The notes: generated by a model not told the origin, from the sequence alone. A DNA stretch of 64,000 bases from Diogma glabrata (GCA_963693315.1 OY856187.1:46028235-46092234); one strand, 5' to 3'. Counted from the stretch's first letter, positions 12,205 through 23,406 are shown. Translations and numbers: made by a program.

Positions 12205-14130
12205 TAATTATAATTTAATATTTTTTTAAAATGTAGCACCCAATTCTACACCCAAGATGTCTGCTTATCTGACCGGTCTATGCAAATTCCATCGCACCTA
12301 GGCTTTGTAGCCAGATGCAATATCCTTAAATTTACTAAATTTACTGTGCAATATCCATTTCGTTAATGCTAACTGAGAAAAAGAATTAACCAAACTTTTT
12401 GGCCACCAATTGTTTTGATTGCTATCAAAAATTTTATAATAATTCCAAACTTTATATAAAATCTGAATTTTTTTAGCTTGTATCAAGGTAATCCAAAAGT
12501 TTTAAATACAATGATCAATTAGTTCAAGAAACACCTTTTAAATTGTGAATCCTTAGTCCTTACACAACATTATTACATTTTACAGATCGAGTAATTTTTT
12601 ATTCACAATAAATTGATAAAACCTGCTCAAAAAAAATAACAATTATTTATGTACTAATTTTATGTTGACAAAAAATTCTGTGATTTGTGAAAAAGCAATA
12701 AAGCTTATATGAGCAAATCTTTAGAATTTTTAAATTTTGAGGATACAAATGAAAATCTCTCTTTTGTGGGGCACACCACACCCATGAAATTTTAGGTAAA
12801 GTCCCCTCATCAACTCTAAAAATGAATAAAGCTTTGTTCCTCATTTTTTATTGTATGTTCCAAAAGTTATTAGGCATTTGCTGGCAAATTCGTATTAAAT
12901 ACGTATTGAATTTCATTTTTTCGTGAAAAATCAGCCCTTTGACAGTCTTGCAGTTCTAGTTAACGCTTGAAATGTTAGTATGTATTTTGCAACACTTTAA
13001 TCTAAATGCATGTAAAATTTCAGAACTTCATACCACGTCTATGAGGAGATACGAACTCTTAAAGACATACGCAGCAAAAATATTCCCTTAAGGAGCACAT
13101 GAAAAGGCATATATGTTTTTGAAAGAGCATGTCGTGTAAAAAAAAAATATCCATAAATGAATATCCGTAAAATTTCAAGTCAGAGTGGTTCCAAAGTGAT
13201 GGAGTGATATTCCAAAAGTTATAGCCTGATGAAGAAACGAAATTTCGAAAAAGTCACATCACTTTTGCCGTTTAGAAAATCAAAAAGTTCCAGAGATTTA
13301 CTCATATAAGCAAACTTTTAAAGATAAAAAAAATTTTTTTAAATTACTTTATTGTGTAAGTGTTTAATGATATATTTTATTTTTTTTCTAGCAAATTTGC
13401 TAGAGAATAAAATTTATTAAACACAAATTCCATACTACATTTTATCCTTCCAACACAGTAGCTTGCATTATTTAAAATGTAATTATTTTAGAATTAATAA
13501 AAAAAATTTGGTTATTTGAAAATTAAATGGCCTACTTGAAAGACATACAGCTTTACACTAATGTGGAACAAAAAAACAATCAGACAAAAAATTAAAGTTT
13601 TTCACATTGGAAATTTAATTCAAATGAATTCATATTATATTATTCGAGAGAAGACCATACGCATTAGTTTGAATTTATGTTGTTTTATATAATTTTAGAT
13701 TAGAACGAAAATGATTTTCTCGATTTTTGTTATAAAATATGATTAAATTATTTATAAAATATAATTCTAAAAATATTATTTCAGTGGTCAATACAAACAA
13801 ATAAATGGTTTCATTATGTTGCATTGATTCAAAAAATTATGAGCAACAGAATAACATTAACAGTTGTTTAACAAATATGGTTGTGAAAAAAATAAACCTA
13901 TTGTTATAGTTATCGGAAGGGTAAAAGTATTTTATTTACAGGTATCATAATACCTACCATATCACTATCACTATCATAATACCTACCATGTACGAATTGT
14001 ATTTTAACAGGCTTGAATGTATTAGTAATTGCAATGACAAGAGCAAATACATTTTCATAATCATTTTTTATAATATATTTCGTTAATTCTAAATTCTTCA
14101 AAATTTTTCAAGCTTACTTCGAACATAATC
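12205..14130. other. Noncoding stretch, no recognised element
   Basis: AT-rich, with several short ORFs (12298-12486, 12647-12844 and 13910-14101, all on -) that I do not recognise. The last contains a short local duplication ('tatcataatacctaccat' twice, near 13942 and 13974). Confidence 0.4.
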
Positions 14131-14134
14131 TCCT

Positions 14135-16345
14135 TTTAATAAGCAAAAACATAAGGTTTTATTAAGTATTCAAAATAGCTATAGTGCCACAACAACAGGC
14201 AAACAATACATTAAATAATATTCCTATGTAGAATATTCTTCCAATAGCTTCAGAAAGTTCAACACAAAATTTCTCTTAAAAAACACTTAAAACTTTATTC
14301 ACAATTAAATTTCATTTAACACACATAATCACATTAAACTTAAACTATTTACTATTTCGCAGTTTCGTTTAAAACTAATTTTCATTTCGTAAAAAGGAAT
14401 TCTTTATTTATATACAATTCTGCTTAATTTTTCAAATATTCTTGGTAAATCCAAAATGTCTATTCGAGAAAACTCGAGAAATTTATTTAACATTTTTGCT
14501 TTGTCCCTTTTTCTTGTAAACGATGTGACGTTGATTTTGCTGTTGAAATATTGAATAGGGAGGGGTTACGGGCGAATACAATTTTCTTTTATGTTTTATT
14601 GCAACTATACAGAATCGAAAAAAAAATATAAAATTGTTTTTGAATTTATGGATGAAAGTTTTGAATAAGCTTTCTTTTAAAGCACTTCTGCTTAACTTAC
14701 GATTTTTAAAAGATTAGCGATTACTTCAAAAAGATCTGTCAGCAAGGAATTGATGCAATAACAATTCGTAAAAACTGCAAACTACGCTGTAGCCTGTAGG
14801 CAAAAAATCAAAACATTTTATAGTTTAATGTGATTCAATTTCATAAAATGTCTAGCTATGAAATTAACTCCTAGTCAGAACTCAGAATATTTAAAATTAG
14901 ACTAACAAAAAGAAACCAATAAATTTAATATGAACCAAAGGATACGATACATACACCTCACACATTCTTTTAGAATTAATTTTAATAATAAAACAGAAAA
15001 AAACAGTTATGTATAATGTTTTGTTTTAAATATTGCAAATATCAGTTTGTTTTACTGGTCTGCATATATTTTAGCACGATAATTTTAATGAAAATGTAAA
15101 TAAAATTAAATAGCAAACGAATAATAAATGATATTGAAAATGGATTAAATGTTTTAAAATTTTGCCCAAATTAATCTTTGTCCTTTATGTACAACATAGG
15201 CCAATATTTCATGATAAGATAAAAGAAATAAAAATAAAATAAAAGGTTGAAAGCAAATTTTTTTATAAATGGGTTGCCAACAATCCAGATAGTGGCATAT
15301 ACCTTGATCATGTGATCCGCGGTCTTCCTTAATGATTAAAGCCTAGATACAGAGCATGTAAGATCGCGCCATCATTAAGGATTATTCCATAACTATAAAG
15401 GGTACTACCATTGACTGTGTCACAACAACACATGCAAATCTTTTAAGACCACAACCACATGCGTTCTAAGGTGTTGGTGGACGCAAATTTTTTTGTTTTT
15501 GTTTTTTTATATCTTTTGTTAATAGCCTCTGAGCCTTGCCGATTTAATTTGATGATTACTACATATTTTATACTTCATGAGGCGCCTGTCCTTGACGAGT
15601 TCGAAAACTTTTGTTCTACCATTGTTACCTATATGTCTAGTTACCCTAATATAATATCAAATTATGAAAATTGTATCTGACTGAAAGTGTGGAATATTGA
15701 GAAATTTTCAATCAGATCTGAGGGATTTACAAGCAAACACTGTTACCAGTAATGATAGTGTTTCGCTATACCGTCGTCGATGACCTATAGAATATAATTC
15801 GATAAACCTATTTCATAAATCTTCTTCTGGATTCGATCACTGATTAGTAAGCAATAACACCAGGTTTTATTAATTATTCAACACAGCTATGGTTCCACAA
15901 CAACAGGAATACAAAATATTCCTATCTAGAATATTCTTCCAATTGTTTCAGAAACTCCAACGGTTGATTGTAGAAATCTTCAGTCTACTTTCAGCCTCCA
16001 AAATAATTCACAAAATTTCTCTTAAATAACAGTCACAATTAAAATAAAACTTCTATTCACACGGTTTTAAGCGTACGATACAGCGTTTCGTTTATCATTA
16101 ATTTTCATTTAACTATATACACTAGCGCCGTGACATTTTAATTTAATCTAACTTAACATGGTCGCAGTCTTAAGTGAAACTAATTCTTATTTCGCAAACA
16201 GAATTTCTTATATATAATTCTGCTTTATTTCTCAAATATGCTAGGTACATTCTAAATTTCTAAACAAAGAAAATTATTTAATGTTTTTGCTTTGTCCCTA
16301 TTTCTTGGAAAAAAATGTGACGTTGAAATATTGTTTTTGGAAAAT
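14135..16345. repeat. Diverged direct repeat pair, possible decayed LTRs
   Basis: Copy 1 (about 14135-14585) and copy 2 (about 15848-16345) share 'aggttttatta', 'ccacaacaacagg', 'agaatattcttccaat', 'cacaaaatttctcttaaa', 'ttgctttgtccct' and 'tgtgacgttga' in the same order. Copy 2 carries about 70 bp absent from copy 1. The intervening ~1.26 kb has no gag or pol similarity. Consistent with LTRs of a dead, gutted retrotransposon, or with two copies of an ordinary repeat. Terminal TG...CA and target duplications were not resolved. Confidence 0.55.
15190..15500. repeat. Interspersed repeat (family S), copy 1
   Basis: Shares 'acataggccaatattt', 'ccttgatc', 'attaaagcc', 'atcattaaggattatt', 'gtgtcacaacaacacat' and 'ttctaaggtgttg' with 34390-34970; in part with 18130-18250, the 3' end of the family J LINE; and on the opposite strand with 53700-53880. 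It probably includes LINE 3'-end sequence. Noncoding. Confidence 0.55.
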
Positions 16346-16630
16346 TGAGATTGAAATAGTAGATTGTATACTTGATACTTCCTGCGGTCGTGCAGCAAAC
16401 TAACTCTTGTTTGGAAAACGCATTCGCACTAGTAATACACACTATTTTTTGTAACAAGTGCGTTAAATTTATAAATATTTATTTAATTGTTCATTTAATC
16501 ATTTATTTAACAAAGTTATAAACAAATTTAAGATTTTTAAATAATTAAAGTGCGCCATCTTCGTTGTAATAGTTGTAAATTATACTAGCTCGAAAAAATA
16601 AACATAAGAATCCAACTAAAAAAACACATA

Positions 16631-17347
16631 GGTTTCGTTCGGAAACACAAAATCGCTTGCTTATTTTCTAAAATAGGCAACTGTCATTCCAAGGGGCGTG
16701 GCTATCAGTTCTTCAACAAGAACAAGAATTGGTATTTTGTTTCCGAACGACCAGTTGCCTAAATATATATATGAAGTATTAAAAATTAATAATTATGTAT
16801 TAAAACCTATCACAATAATTATAATAATTTAACAACAGGAAAAACAAACTAAACACAACACAAAACATGTTTGGTTTGTGTGATAAAATTATTATTTGCA
16901 GATTTCAAATTATGAAAAATAAAAACAAATGATTTAAGTTTTGAATTTTTATTTGATTAATATTTGTATTAAAATATTGATGCAGATTTAAAAAAAAACA
17001 ATTTTCATATTTCTAGTAAATAAATGAGACACACAAAATAAAATATAAAATTTATATTTTTAATAATAATATTATATTTGTTTTAATTAAAATTTAAAAT
17101 TTGATTTCTATTAAATTTTTAATAAAAACCGCAAATGTCACTTTTAGATCTCAGTTCTTATTTAGGATCTCAAAAACAGCGAGTCCAAAATAGGCGATCG
17201 AATCGCCAAGTTTGGAATAGAAATGGAGTTTCCGAACAACTTTATCTGTTAAATCGCTTGCTTAAATAGGCAAGAAATAGTTTAAGGAAAATAAGCTAGC
17301 GAAAAATAGGAAAATAAGCTAGCGATTTGGTGTTTACGAACGAACCC
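16631..17347. mobile_element. MITE-like element with imperfect terminal inverted repeats
   Basis: The left end (GGTTTCGTTCGGAAACACAA, then 'atcgcttgcttattttc') matches the reverse complement of the right end at 17300-17347 ('gaaaataagctagcgattt', then GTTTACGAACGAACCC). Flanks read 'cATA' and 'ATAg', so ATA (or TA) may be the target duplication. A nested inverted pair with 'aataggcaactg' and 'cagttgcctaaata' lies at about 16671-16765. No ORF is present; non-autonomous. Confidence 0.65.
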
Positions 17348-17470
17348 ATAGTAATCCAACTAAGCTGTCACAATTATAAACTTTGAAAACTTAAATAAAC
17401 TGTTCTGATTCTGATTCTAATGCATTGCTGCTAAGAACACAAGACAAAAACTATATATTTTAAACCAAAT

Positions 17471-18042
17471 AATAATCATATATAATATCACGAGTCGTCA
17501 AATAATAGTCGATTATTTTTCATAATCATTATTACGAATGCCATTTGAGGTCCCGAGTGCGCGTAGCGCACGAGGGAAATTTATGACCTCAAATGGCATG
17601 AGTGGTAATGTTGAAAAATAATCGACTAATAATTTGATGACGAGTTGTATTTAGCAGACAATTTAACGAACAGAAATAGTAACATTATTTCATACAACAT
17701 AATCCTTTGTTGTCAAACAAAATTAAATATTATTTCATCTTAGTAGGCGCATAAATGTTATAAATTTGTAATTTTTTTTGAAAAATAAACATAAACATGC
17801 AATCATTTATGAATGAAAACTGACATTTTTACTATTTGCAAATTGCATTTTCACATAATTTTGTATGTGCATTTTTGTTTTAAATTAATATATTAAGTAG
17901 GCGGAAAATATTCGAAAATATTCGCTGTTCCTTCCTACCAGAAAAAAATAATCGAAACAAATCGTTTTGATTTGCTAAAAAATAGTAAATGAAGCGTTTT
18001 AATTGGACCTTATTGAAACTTTATTTAATGAGTTGAATTGTC
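17471..18042 (+). repeat. Family P palindromic repeat, copy 1
   Basis: About 570 bp shared with 40959-41640. The first ~170 bp is a large inverted repeat: the segment 'acgagtcgtcaaataatagt' to 'gccatttgaggtc' is mirrored by 'gacctcaaatggcatgag' to 'cgactaataatttgatgacg', around a loop containing the small palindrome GAGTGCGCGTAGCGCACGAG. The rest ('tagtaggcgcataaat', 'catgcaatcatttatga', 'gtaaatgaagcgttt') is shared with the other copies. This copy lacks about 110 bp present in 40959-41640 near 41358-41475. Noncoding, probably a non-autonomous mobile element. Confidence 0.75.
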
Positions 18043-18660
18043 CTTAAAATCCAATGTATGTGGTTTATCATACCAGCAACTGTAACTATGACAGCAACTT
18101 AAACTTTTTTTTTTTAAATAAAAAGTGTTGTGTTATAGGGCTTAGAATATGTGTCACAACAACACATAAATACCTTTTAAGCCCTAGGTTCAGACCTAGG
18201 TCCCACAACAACTTGCATTCTAAGGTGTTGAAGAAGACTTTTTTTAAACCTTTGCGGATTGAAGCCACCTGAGACTATGGATTCCGACAAACTATTCCAT
18301 TTTTATGCAGTTCGAACAAAGAAGTCTTTCTGCGATCTGCCAGTATGACAGCGCGGGATCTCGACCTTTTGACTGGTTGCGGTAGCCGATTGCCGAGTGG
18401 AACGGAGGTAAGAATAAGTTTGAGGCATGATGCTGCTGATTTCATCTGAGCACTGTTGATAACGATATTTGTAAAAAACAACGAGGTCAGCAAAAGTGTG
18501 ATGTACGGAATCAAGGTTTGTTGTTGTATAGCTCGATCACCCACAATTCGTATAGCCCGCTTTTGAACAGAGTCCAAGAGGGCAAAGATGGAAGCAGAAG
18601 CTTGACAACAGTACTCCATGCAGGGAAGAATATAGGATTTATAAACATGGAGCGATTGGT

Positions 18661-20194
18661 TTTTTTTTTTTTCCTTTATCTCCATTTAGGAGCATAGGGC
18701 GTCTACTAGACTGGACCGTCTAACTCTGTTGGGGGCAATCGCTTTCAGTTCACCCCATGTCTTGCCAATTTGTTTTGCTTCAGCTAGCACCGTTTTCTTC
18801 CATGTCATGGGTGGTCTTCCAACTCTCCTTTTACCTTGTGGATTCCACTCTAGGGACATCCTTGTTATATCTTCGACTGATTTTCTCAGTGTATGTCCTA
18901 TCCATCTCCATTTTCTTTGTTTTATCTCGGTCTCAATGTCTAGCTGCTCTGTCTGCCGTAGAAGTTCCTGGTTACTGATGGTGTTTGGCCAGAAGCATTT
19001 GATCAGTCTTCTCAGGCATTTGTTCACAAACACCTGTAGTTTATTTGTGATCTTTCTTGTTTGTTTCCACGTTTCACACCCATACAGCAGTACTGACTTG
19101 ACACATGCATTGAACATTCGTAGCTTTGTCTTTCTTGACAGGACGGATGCATTCCAGATCTTGTGAAGCATATTGAACGTATTTCTGGCTTTGTTAATAC
19201 GCTGACTGATATCTTCTTCAGTCCCGCCTGTTTTTGCTACAGTACAACCAAGGTACACAAATTTGTCAACTTCGTTCACTTGTGTATTGTTGATGGTATT
19301 TGGTGTTATCGTTTTGGTGTTCAATCTCATAGCCTTTGTTTTTCTGATATTAATGTTGAGACCGACTTCATGTGCAAGGGTTGATAGCTTCTGTATTTTC
19401 TGCTGCATGTCCGTATGTGTGTGTGTAAGTAGACAGATGTCATCTGCGTAGTCTAGATCATTGAGCCGTCTTGTTGTATTCCATTGGATTCCATTTGGAC
19501 TTGCATCATCGAGCTTTCTCATGATACTATCTAGTACTATTAGGAATAGTAGCGGGGATAGTACACAGCCTTGTCTCACTCCTCGGTGGTTGTAGTATTC
19601 ATCACTTTGCTGTCCTTTGTATTGTATTCTGTTTGCAGCATCCCGGTACAATTCTTTGATTAGATCAACTATTTTCTTCGGGATGCCCATTTCACAAAGT
19701 GTCTTCCATATCGCGCTCCTGTTGATTGAGTCGAAGGCGCGTTCGAAGTCCACGAAGAGGAGATACAATGGTGAATTCCATTCATTTGATTGCTCAATGA
19801 TGATACGGATTGTGTTGATATGATCGGTACAGCTTCTTCCTGGTCTAAAGCCGGCTTGTTCATTTCTTAGTTTCATGTTAATTGATGGAGATATTCTTTC
19901 GAGAATGATCATTGCTAATATTTTCATTATTGTGTTGAGCAGAGATATACCTCTCCAATTTTTGCATTCTCTTAGATCACCTTTCTTTGGGATTGTTATG
20001 GTTAAACCCTCTTTCCATTTGGTTGGTATTTTACCTTCGTTCCATACATCAGCTAATAGTGGTGTTAGAGCTTCTGCTGTTGTGTTTACATCTGCTTTGA
20101 GTAATTCTGCTGATATATTATCTGTACCAGCAGATTTGTTGTTCTTGAGTTTCTGTATGGCATCTCTAACTTCCCGTTCCGTTGGTGGATGGGT
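18661..20194 (-). mobile_element. RTE-like LINE insertion with perfect target duplications
   Basis: The segment is bounded by GCGATTGGT at 18652-18660 and again at 20195-20203. It ends, on the - strand, with a poly-A run (plus-strand T run 18661-18672), as expected for target-primed insertion. Removing it rejoins the family J frame ('FFTPYQ' to 'YKSYILPC'), so it landed inside the older LINE. It is 5'-truncated at the start of the RT region. Confidence 0.92.
18686..20194 (-). CDS. RTE-like reverse transcriptase, 5'-truncated but open
   Basis: One uninterrupted frame of about 503 codons runs from the truncation point to the stop at 18686. In order it shows 'PPTEREVRDAIQKLKNNKSA', 'KWKEGLTITIPKKGDLREC', 'NWRGISLL', 'RNEQAGFRPGRSCTDHI', the catalytic 'FVDFERAFDS' block (RT motif A), 'GVRQGCVLSPLLF' (motif B), 'LDYADDICLL' (YADD, motif C), then 'YLGCTVAKTGG', and a C-terminal 'RKWRWIGHTLRK' and 'GRPPMTW' region typical of RTE-type LINEs. 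The endonuclease and start codon are absent, so it is not an autonomous gene, but the lack of stops and the perfect target duplications suggest a recent insertion. Clade call (RTE or close relative) is by motif recall; a phylogeny would settle it. Confidence 0.9.
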   Translation of the reverse strand, partial: THPPTEREVRDAIQKLKNNKSAGTDNISAELLKADVNTTAEALTPLLADVWNEGKIPTKWKEGLTITIPKKGDLRECKNWRGISLLNTIMKILAMIILERISPSINMKLRNEQAGFRPGRSCTDHINTIRIIIEQSNEWNSPLYLLFVDFERAFDSINRSAIWKTLCEMGIPKKIVDLIKELYRDAANRIQYKGQQSDEYYNHRGVRQGCVLSPLLFLIVLDSIMRKLDDASPNGIQWNTTRRLNDLDYADDICLLTHTHTDMQQKIQKLSTLAHEVGLNINIRKTKAMRLNTKTITPNTINNTQVNEVDKFVYLGCTVAKTGGTEEDISQRINKARNTFNMLHKIWNASVLSRKTKLRMFNACVKSVLLYGCETWKQTRKITNKLQVFVNKCLRRLIKCFWPNTISNQELLRQTEQLDIETEIKQRKWRWIGHTLRKSVEDITRMSLEWNPQGKRRVGRPPMTWKKTVLAEAKQIGKTWGELKAIAPNRVRRSSLVDALCS

Positions 20195-20831
20195 GCGATT
20201 GGTATGGAGTGAAAAATTGTTTGCATCTATTTAGGAGGCCGAGTTTTTAGACGCGCTTTTTGCCATCGCCATTACATGATCGTTCCAGAGTAGGTCATTT
20301 GAAACTGTGACACCCAATAAACGATTGTTTTTACATTCACCTATTGGTTCATCACACATACTGAATAAGATATCTTTGGGGAACTCGGTCTTTGATCTGG
20401 AAACAATCAACAGCTGTGTTTTGGTAGAGTTGAAATTGACCAGGTTTTGGTCACCCCAATCGGCGACTTTTTTTAGGTCTTTATTGACGTTTATCGCAGC
20501 GTCTCTCCGGGCGGGATTAATTCGTTCGTGCATTTTACCTTTTGAAGGAAGGGGCTCGAACGACTTGTGCAGAGTACTATCATCTGCAAAACATATTTAT
20601 TGGGTTGATGATGATTTTCAACAATTCGTTGATATAAATCAAAAATAGGGTTGGGGACAATACTGAGCCTTGAGGTACACGAGCGTTAATTACTTTAGAC
20701 TCAGAAGAAAATCCGTCTAAGGAGACCGAAATGTATCTGTTGGATAGAAACTTTTGAATCAGCTTCACAACATTGGGATGAAAACCATACGCAATGAGCT
20801 TGTTGATTAAGTTGGCATGCCAAACTCGTAC

Positions 20832-21530
20832 CTCTGTATGATCGAACGTCAGTTACACTTGTAGATTGTCTCTTAGAAATCATGACGTGATCGATATGAT
20901 TTTCCGTTCTTCCGTCATTTGATTTCCACGTTACCTTGTGAATTCTATTGTGAGGAAGGAAAGTGCTGGAAATAACTAGATCATACATCATAGCCAGCTT
21001 GGCTGCCCCGAAACCGTTATTGTTACTGGTATGATGCAATCTGTTTGGGCTTATATGTGTTGAAGTTCTGCACTCCTACCAATTTGAGCATTAAAGTCAC
21101 CTTTCACGATTTTTATATCGTGCCAAGATATATTATTGATGTGATCTTTGAGTTCTAGGAAGAACAGGTCTTTAATATCATCTGCTTTGTCTTCAGTAGG
21201 TGCATGAAAATTGACGATCGTTACATTAAATTTTTGCGTGCGGATTTTCAGTGTGCATAACCACATATTAATTGGGCAGAAGTCGATAACATGCTGATTC
21301 AACCGACGATGTATGATAAAGCCAACATCAAGTTCTCCTCCGTTGTGAAGACTGCAATAGTACAGAGTGTATCCCTTGGTATTTCGTGGAATCCCCTCCC
21401 TGACCATCTTAGTTCTTGTAATGCCACTATATCTAGTGTGTAGCTATCGATTTGGTTTGTAAGTTTTAATAGATCTCCTGGTCTTCTAAGGCTTAGCACG
21501 TTCTAGGTTCGCATTTTTAAATCGTTTTCC
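20832..21530 (-). pseudogene. RTE-like LINE endonuclease domain, decayed
   Basis: Reading on - from about 21530: 'NVLSLRRPGDLLKL', 'IDSYTLDIVALQELRWSG' (endonuclease start), 'FIIHRRLNQHVIDF', 'FNVTIVNFHAPTEDK', 'KIVKGDFNAQIG', then after a frameshift 'VTWKSNDGRTENHIDHVMIS' and 'VTDVRSYRG'. These are AP-endonuclease-like LINE motifs (the QELRW, GDFNAQIG and IDHV blocks). A TAG replaces an expected Trp codon just upstream of 'NVLSL', and at least two frame changes break it. It ends abruptly at the 5' truncation of the family J LINE (about 20832), so it is a separate, older RTE copy, not the missing half of the insertion at 18661-20194. Confidence 0.85.
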
Positions 21531-21671
21531 TGGCACAGTTTCCGAGGTCGTTCTTGTGATGAAACCGAGATATTCCAAGGCCAGTGTACAGAGTTCATAA
21601 CAAATAAATTTTTTACGAAAATGAGGGGCTAGCCCTTCGCCCAACCCAAATTTTCGTGAATGGGTTCGTTC

Positions 21672-21966
21672 TGCATCTTAAGGTCACCAGAAACAACCTT
21701 TTTGCACGTTTATATAGTGAACCGCTTGATCCAAGACAGACGCCCGGTACAAGCCGCCCCTAACAAGGAGAACACACGCTTGAGTTGCATTCGTTTTATG
21801 GCCCTAACGGCTCGCCATGGTGCAGAATCATTGAGTATAAGCAGTATTTAGTCTGCTCTTCTCAACTACAGCAACCCAATTCTGTTAGCGTTACCCAGGT
21901 AGCACGGCGTGGACGTAGAATTTCGGATTTTCGATACCCTTCAACTTTACCGCCAATCAAAAATAA
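21672..21966 (-). repeat. RTE-like 5' untranslated region, copy 1
   Basis: About 290 bp at the upstream side of the decayed endonuclease, on the same strand. The block is repeated at 22722-23005 with about 90% identity by eye ('cttaaggtcaccagaaacaa', 'acgcttgagttgcattcgtt', 'gcacggcgtggacgtagaat'). Its position just before the endonuclease makes it a likely 5' UTR or promoter region of the LINE. Confidence 0.65.
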
Positions 21967-22498
21967 CAACGAAGTCCCATTGAAACAAAATCATTTTTCG
22001 AGGTTTTGGTTTTTCGAATAAATTAATTAATTAGTCGTATGGCGCTGGAATGTGACTTTAATCGATCATTGTTTAGATGGTTCGTATCACGAGTAGAATA
22101 GGTGATCGTTTATGTTTGTAGAGATTAATTATTTTAATATATAATTCTATACAGTCTTATTCTTCAAATAATCTGATGAATAAATAATTGTTAACTTTAA
22201 CAGGCTTATTTCTTATCTTACTCAATATCTAAACTTATTTTTAATATGTTACTTTTATTGTTCCATCTATCTTATTGTTCATTGTTTTTGTTTTCTTTAT
22301 TGTAGTTTATTGTTTTCTTTATTGTATCTTTCCTCCTTCAGTAACCATAATTAATAATATTCATGATCTATTAATAAATACTTTATAGTTTATATATCTA
22401 TGAATAATACTTTATAGCATCCGATAAAAAAGGTTATTTTCTACGAACAGAAACACAAGACGCGTACAAAAAAGCGACCCCTTTTCAATTACTATATT

Positions 22499-23406
22499 AC
22501 TTCGGTCTGGAAGACCTAAGTACATATTACATTCTCGAGTCAAAAGTGAAATTCTTACCCTTACTTTTTTGCATTTCTCGACGTTTTAGGACCTACTGAT
22601 TCTAAAAAAGCAAAAAAAATGTATGTCTGTCTGCCAGCCGGCCTTCACAACCGACGAAATCTAGAAAACCGCTGGAGAGATTTCAAAAATTTCTAAAACT
22701 AGGTTTACTCAATTCGAAGAGCCATCTTAAGGTCACCAGAAACAACCTTTTTGCACGTTTATATAGCGAACTGCTTGATACAAGACAGACGCTCCAAGCC
22801 GCCCCTAACATGGAGAACACACGCTTGAGTTGCATTGGTTTTATGCCGCTAATGGCTCGCCATGGTGCAGAATCATTGAGTATAAGCAGTATTAAGTCTG
22901 CCCTTCTCAACTACACCAACCTAATTCTGTTAGCGTTACCCAGGTAGCACGGCGTGGACGTAGAATTCCGTATTTTCGCTACCTTTCAACTGTACCGCCA
23001 ATCAAAAGTGAAATTCTTACCCTTACTTTTTTTGCGTTTCTCGAAGTTTTAGGACCTACTGATTTTAAAAAAGCAAAAAATGTATGTCTGTCTATCAGCC
23101 GGCCGTCACAACCAACGAAATCTAGAAAACCGCACTAGAGATTTCAAAAAATTTTGATTCTAAGAATAGGTATACTCAATGCGAAGAGCCGAAATGACGA
23201 TGTGTTCGATAGCTGTCCCGGAAGTGTGTCAAAAAAAAATCGTCAAGTGTGTGAAAACAAGGAAATTTGCATATGTTTTGCTTAAAAAACGTTCATTTTT
23301 AGTGATTGCGGATAGGAACATTGAACTTGGACCATTCGAATTTGGTATGTGAGACCAAAAACTAGATTATTGCATTGTAATTTTGTCAAAAAAGTGTTGT
23401 TAAGTC
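22499..23406 (+). repeat. Family H repeat interrupted by an RTE 5' segment
   Basis: The family H start hairpin lies at 22499-22522. The segment from 'agtgaaattcttacccttac' to 'gaagagcc' occurs twice, at about 22546-22724 and 23006-23190, on either side of the 22722-23005 RTE 5' segment. After the second copy family H continues ('gtgttcgatagctgtcccgg', 'caagtgtgtgaaaacaagg') to about 23406. So about 180 bp of the host repeat is duplicated around the insert, far longer than a normal target duplication. Confidence 0.75.
22722..23005 (-). repeat. RTE-like 5' untranslated region, copy 2
   Basis: Near copy of 21672-21966 in the same orientation, without any adjoining endonuclease. The ORF at 22683-22910 (-) is a by-product of this repeat. 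Confidence 0.75.

Larger units (their letters stand above)
18050..20832 (-). pseudogene. Jockey/CR1-like LINE (family J), 5'-truncated and interrupted
   Basis: Reading on -, from about 20832 down: 'VWHANLINKLI', 'IQKFLSNRYISVSLDGF', the reverse-transcriptase block 'VPQGSVLSPTLFLIYINE' (about 20650-20690), a 'DDSTLH' region, 'NVNKDLKKVADWGDQN', 'FNSTKTQLL' and 'LLGVTVSNDLLWNDH'. It continues to 'CKQFFTPYQ' at about 20200, then stops at an inserted RTE-like element and resumes at about 18651 with 'YKSYILPCMEYCCQASA' and 'SVQKRAIRIVG'. Frameshifts (for example near 20240, and a shift from the 20580-20768 to the 20231-20533 frame) show it is dead. The 5' half, including the endonuclease and the first RT motifs, is missing. 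The 3' tail (18050-18270) is the sequence shared with family S repeats. Confidence 0.85.

Noticed and set aside
13910..14101. 63-codon ORF on - as a possible conserved small protein
   Set aside because: No recognisable family or splice context; includes a local DNA duplication.
18729..19166. 145-codon + strand ORF and neighbours (18757-18978, 19163-19384, 19875-20234)
   Set aside because: Antisense shadows of the open RTE reverse-transcriptase frame on the - strand; no family resemblance.
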